A stretch of 22,444 bases of DNA. It comes from AC-50 sp035640455 (GTDB taxonomy: Bacteria; Actinomycetota; Thermoleophilia; Gaiellales; Gaiellaceae). The stretch lies in NCBI GenBank assembly GCA_035640455.1, contig DASQWB010000030.1, positions 1-22,444 of the forward strand. Reading direction: 5' to 3'. Shown one piece after another: positions 21,705-22,444 of this stretch; positions within the stretch are counted from its first letter, which is position 1; the number at the start of each line of letters is the position of its first letter. The translations under genes and the position numbers were made by a program. The notes under the pieces are model-generated. The model searched no databases and was not told the origin of the DNA. It was given only the letters and a program-made list of their open reading frames with translations.

Positions 21705-21910
21705 ATCAGCTTGCGCGCGACGGCGACCCAGACAGTGCCGGCGGCGCCGACGAGCCCGTGCGGACTAAACCCGAGCTGGATCGTCTTCACCACCTTGTTC
21801 GTGCGCGGGTCGATGCCCGAGACGGTGCCCGCGACCTGATCGTGACCCAGACCGGGCACGTTCGTGCGGTGAAGCGGAGACGAGACGCCCTCGCGCCTCT
21901 CGCTAGCGAA
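21701..21910 (-). pseudogene. C-terminal remnant of a YncE/Vgb-like beta-propeller
   Basis: The minus strand reads HRTNVPGLGHDQVAGTVSGI, then DPRTNKVVKTIQLG, then SPHGLVGAAGTVWVAV before TAA at 21703. The I-D-P-x-T-N-K-V-V-x-T-I-x-L-G and S-P-x-G-L/V-A-x-x-x-G-x-V-W-V-A blade is typical of virginiamycin-B-lyase-like or YncE propellers. Only about one and a half blades remain and no start is present. It meets the transposase remnant at overlapping stop codons. Confidence 0.6.
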
Positions 21911-21976
21911 TCGAGGCCGTCGATCACGAGGAGAGCACGTCGGGGGACCGTTGCGGCCCCCCCGAGGAGTGCGGAC

Positions 21977-22444
21977 CTACTTCTTGGGTGTGGCGATGAA
22001 GACGGCCGCGCGGGAGCCGTTCGGCGCGGCCGGGTCGGCGATGGTCGCGATGAAGGAGAGCTGGCCGAGGTCGTTCAGCCCCTCCTCGCAGAACAGGAGC
22101 CCGGCCACCGTCCCGCCGTCGAGCTTGTCGCCGGTCTCGATCACGCGGTCCTGGACGACGCGCGGACCGACGAAGATCCCGGTCGTGACCTGGTCGTCGA
22201 GGGTCGCGAGGAACGCCACGCTGCCCTTGTTGTCGAGCGAGGGCGGCCTGAACCCGAACGAGTCGAACGGCCCCGTCGTATCGGCGACCGTCGTGAGCGG
22301 GCCGCCGCTGCCGGTCACGATCGCGGACACGAACTGACCGGTCGCGTCGAAGGCCGACCGGTAGAAGGCGACTGTCCCGCGGTCGTTCAGCGTCGGCTTC
22401 TCCACATTGACTGTCGAGACCGGCGCCGCGATCGTGCTGAACGC
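21977..22444 (-). CDS. Repeat protein with N-x-x-G-x-V-A-F motifs (5' part outside window)
   Basis: The minus strand is open from the window edge to the stop at 21977, 155 codons. It contains repeated blocks PTLNDRGTVAFYRSAF, PSLDNKGSVAFLATLD and EGLNDLGQLSFIATIAD, spaced about 55 residues apart, each preceded by a turn such as VIETGDKLDGGTVAGL. This is the pattern of a tandem-repeat family (choice-of-anchor or DUF7453-like) in secreted bacterial proteins, likely beta-propeller-like. It ends right after the last repeat (AAVFIATPKK) with no anchor. The function is unknown. The start lies outside the window; an internal GTG at 22405 is not the true start because family sequence continues upstream (STIAAPVSTVNVEKP). 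Confidence 0.7.
   Translation of the reverse strand, partial: AFSTIAAPVSTVNVEKPTLNDRGTVAFYRSAFDATGQFVSAIVTGSGGPLTTVADTTGPFDSFGFRPPSLDNKGSVAFLATLDDQVTTGIFVGPRVVQDRVIETGDKLDGGTVAGLLFCEEGLNDLGQLSFIATIADPAAPNGSRAAVFIATPKK

Noticed and set aside
1..22444. CRISPR array or toxin-antitoxin pair
   Set aside because: No regularly spaced repeats were seen, and none of the small coupled pairs resembles a known toxin-antitoxin family.

Overview
The window is GC-rich and gene-dense, with many ATGA/GTGA stop-start overlaps, GTG/TTG starts, cyclase-AAA-TPR regulators and several small protein families that I associate with soil Actinobacteria, most likely Thermoleophilia (Solirubrobacterales/Gaiellales-like). 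That placement comes from remembered protein families, not from a marker gene. No rRNA, CRISPR array or intact tRNA was seen.

Layout. (1) 1-1353: start of a response regulator on the minus strand, divergent from a D,D-carboxypeptidase whose end runs into a tRNA-derived sequence. (2) 1354-3324: a frameshifted small gene, a small membrane protein and a zinc-type cation diffusion facilitator (CDF). (3) 3321-7884, minus strand: a chromate-type operon of split ChrB, a second ChrB-C protein, a damaged chrA, a further ChrB-C protein, a YncE-like propeller and an MFS transporter. It is almost entirely stop-start coupled. It is read from a promoter carrying a perfect 12-bp palindrome, and the divergent gene encodes a His-rich exported protein. 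(4) 9025-15907, plus strand: a cyclase/AAA/TPR regulator coupled to a ferritin-like iminophenyl-pyruvate dimer synthase-type enzyme, an unrecognised protein and a bicovalent FAD (berberine-bridge type) oxidase. This is the best candidate for an undescribed biosynthetic or oxidative system. (5) 15908-16831: debris, namely a transposase tail, a truncated glyoxalase-like gene and a second copy of the tRNA-derived repeat with integrase-arm-like inverted repeats. (6) 16832-21153: a flavocytochrome-c/SQR-like oxidoreductase, divergent from a coupled operon with a lipoprotein cupredoxin, two small membrane proteins and a Met/His-rich exported protein, followed by a small protein, an ECF-type sigma factor and a zinc-finger anti-sigma-like protein. 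(7) 21154-22444: hairpin-rich DNA, a broken membrane gene, a transposase start, a beta-propeller remnant and the end of a repeat protein.

Two themes stand out. First, a 26-bp perfect repeat containing a complete tRNA T-arm flanks about 15.3 kb of accessory genes, and truncated or frameshifted genes lie at or near both copies, so this looks like a decaying integrated island. Second, a core GAGGTAAG motif with similar flanks occurs upstream of three plus-strand units in the last 4.4 kb, one of which encodes the sigma factor, which suggests a small regulon.
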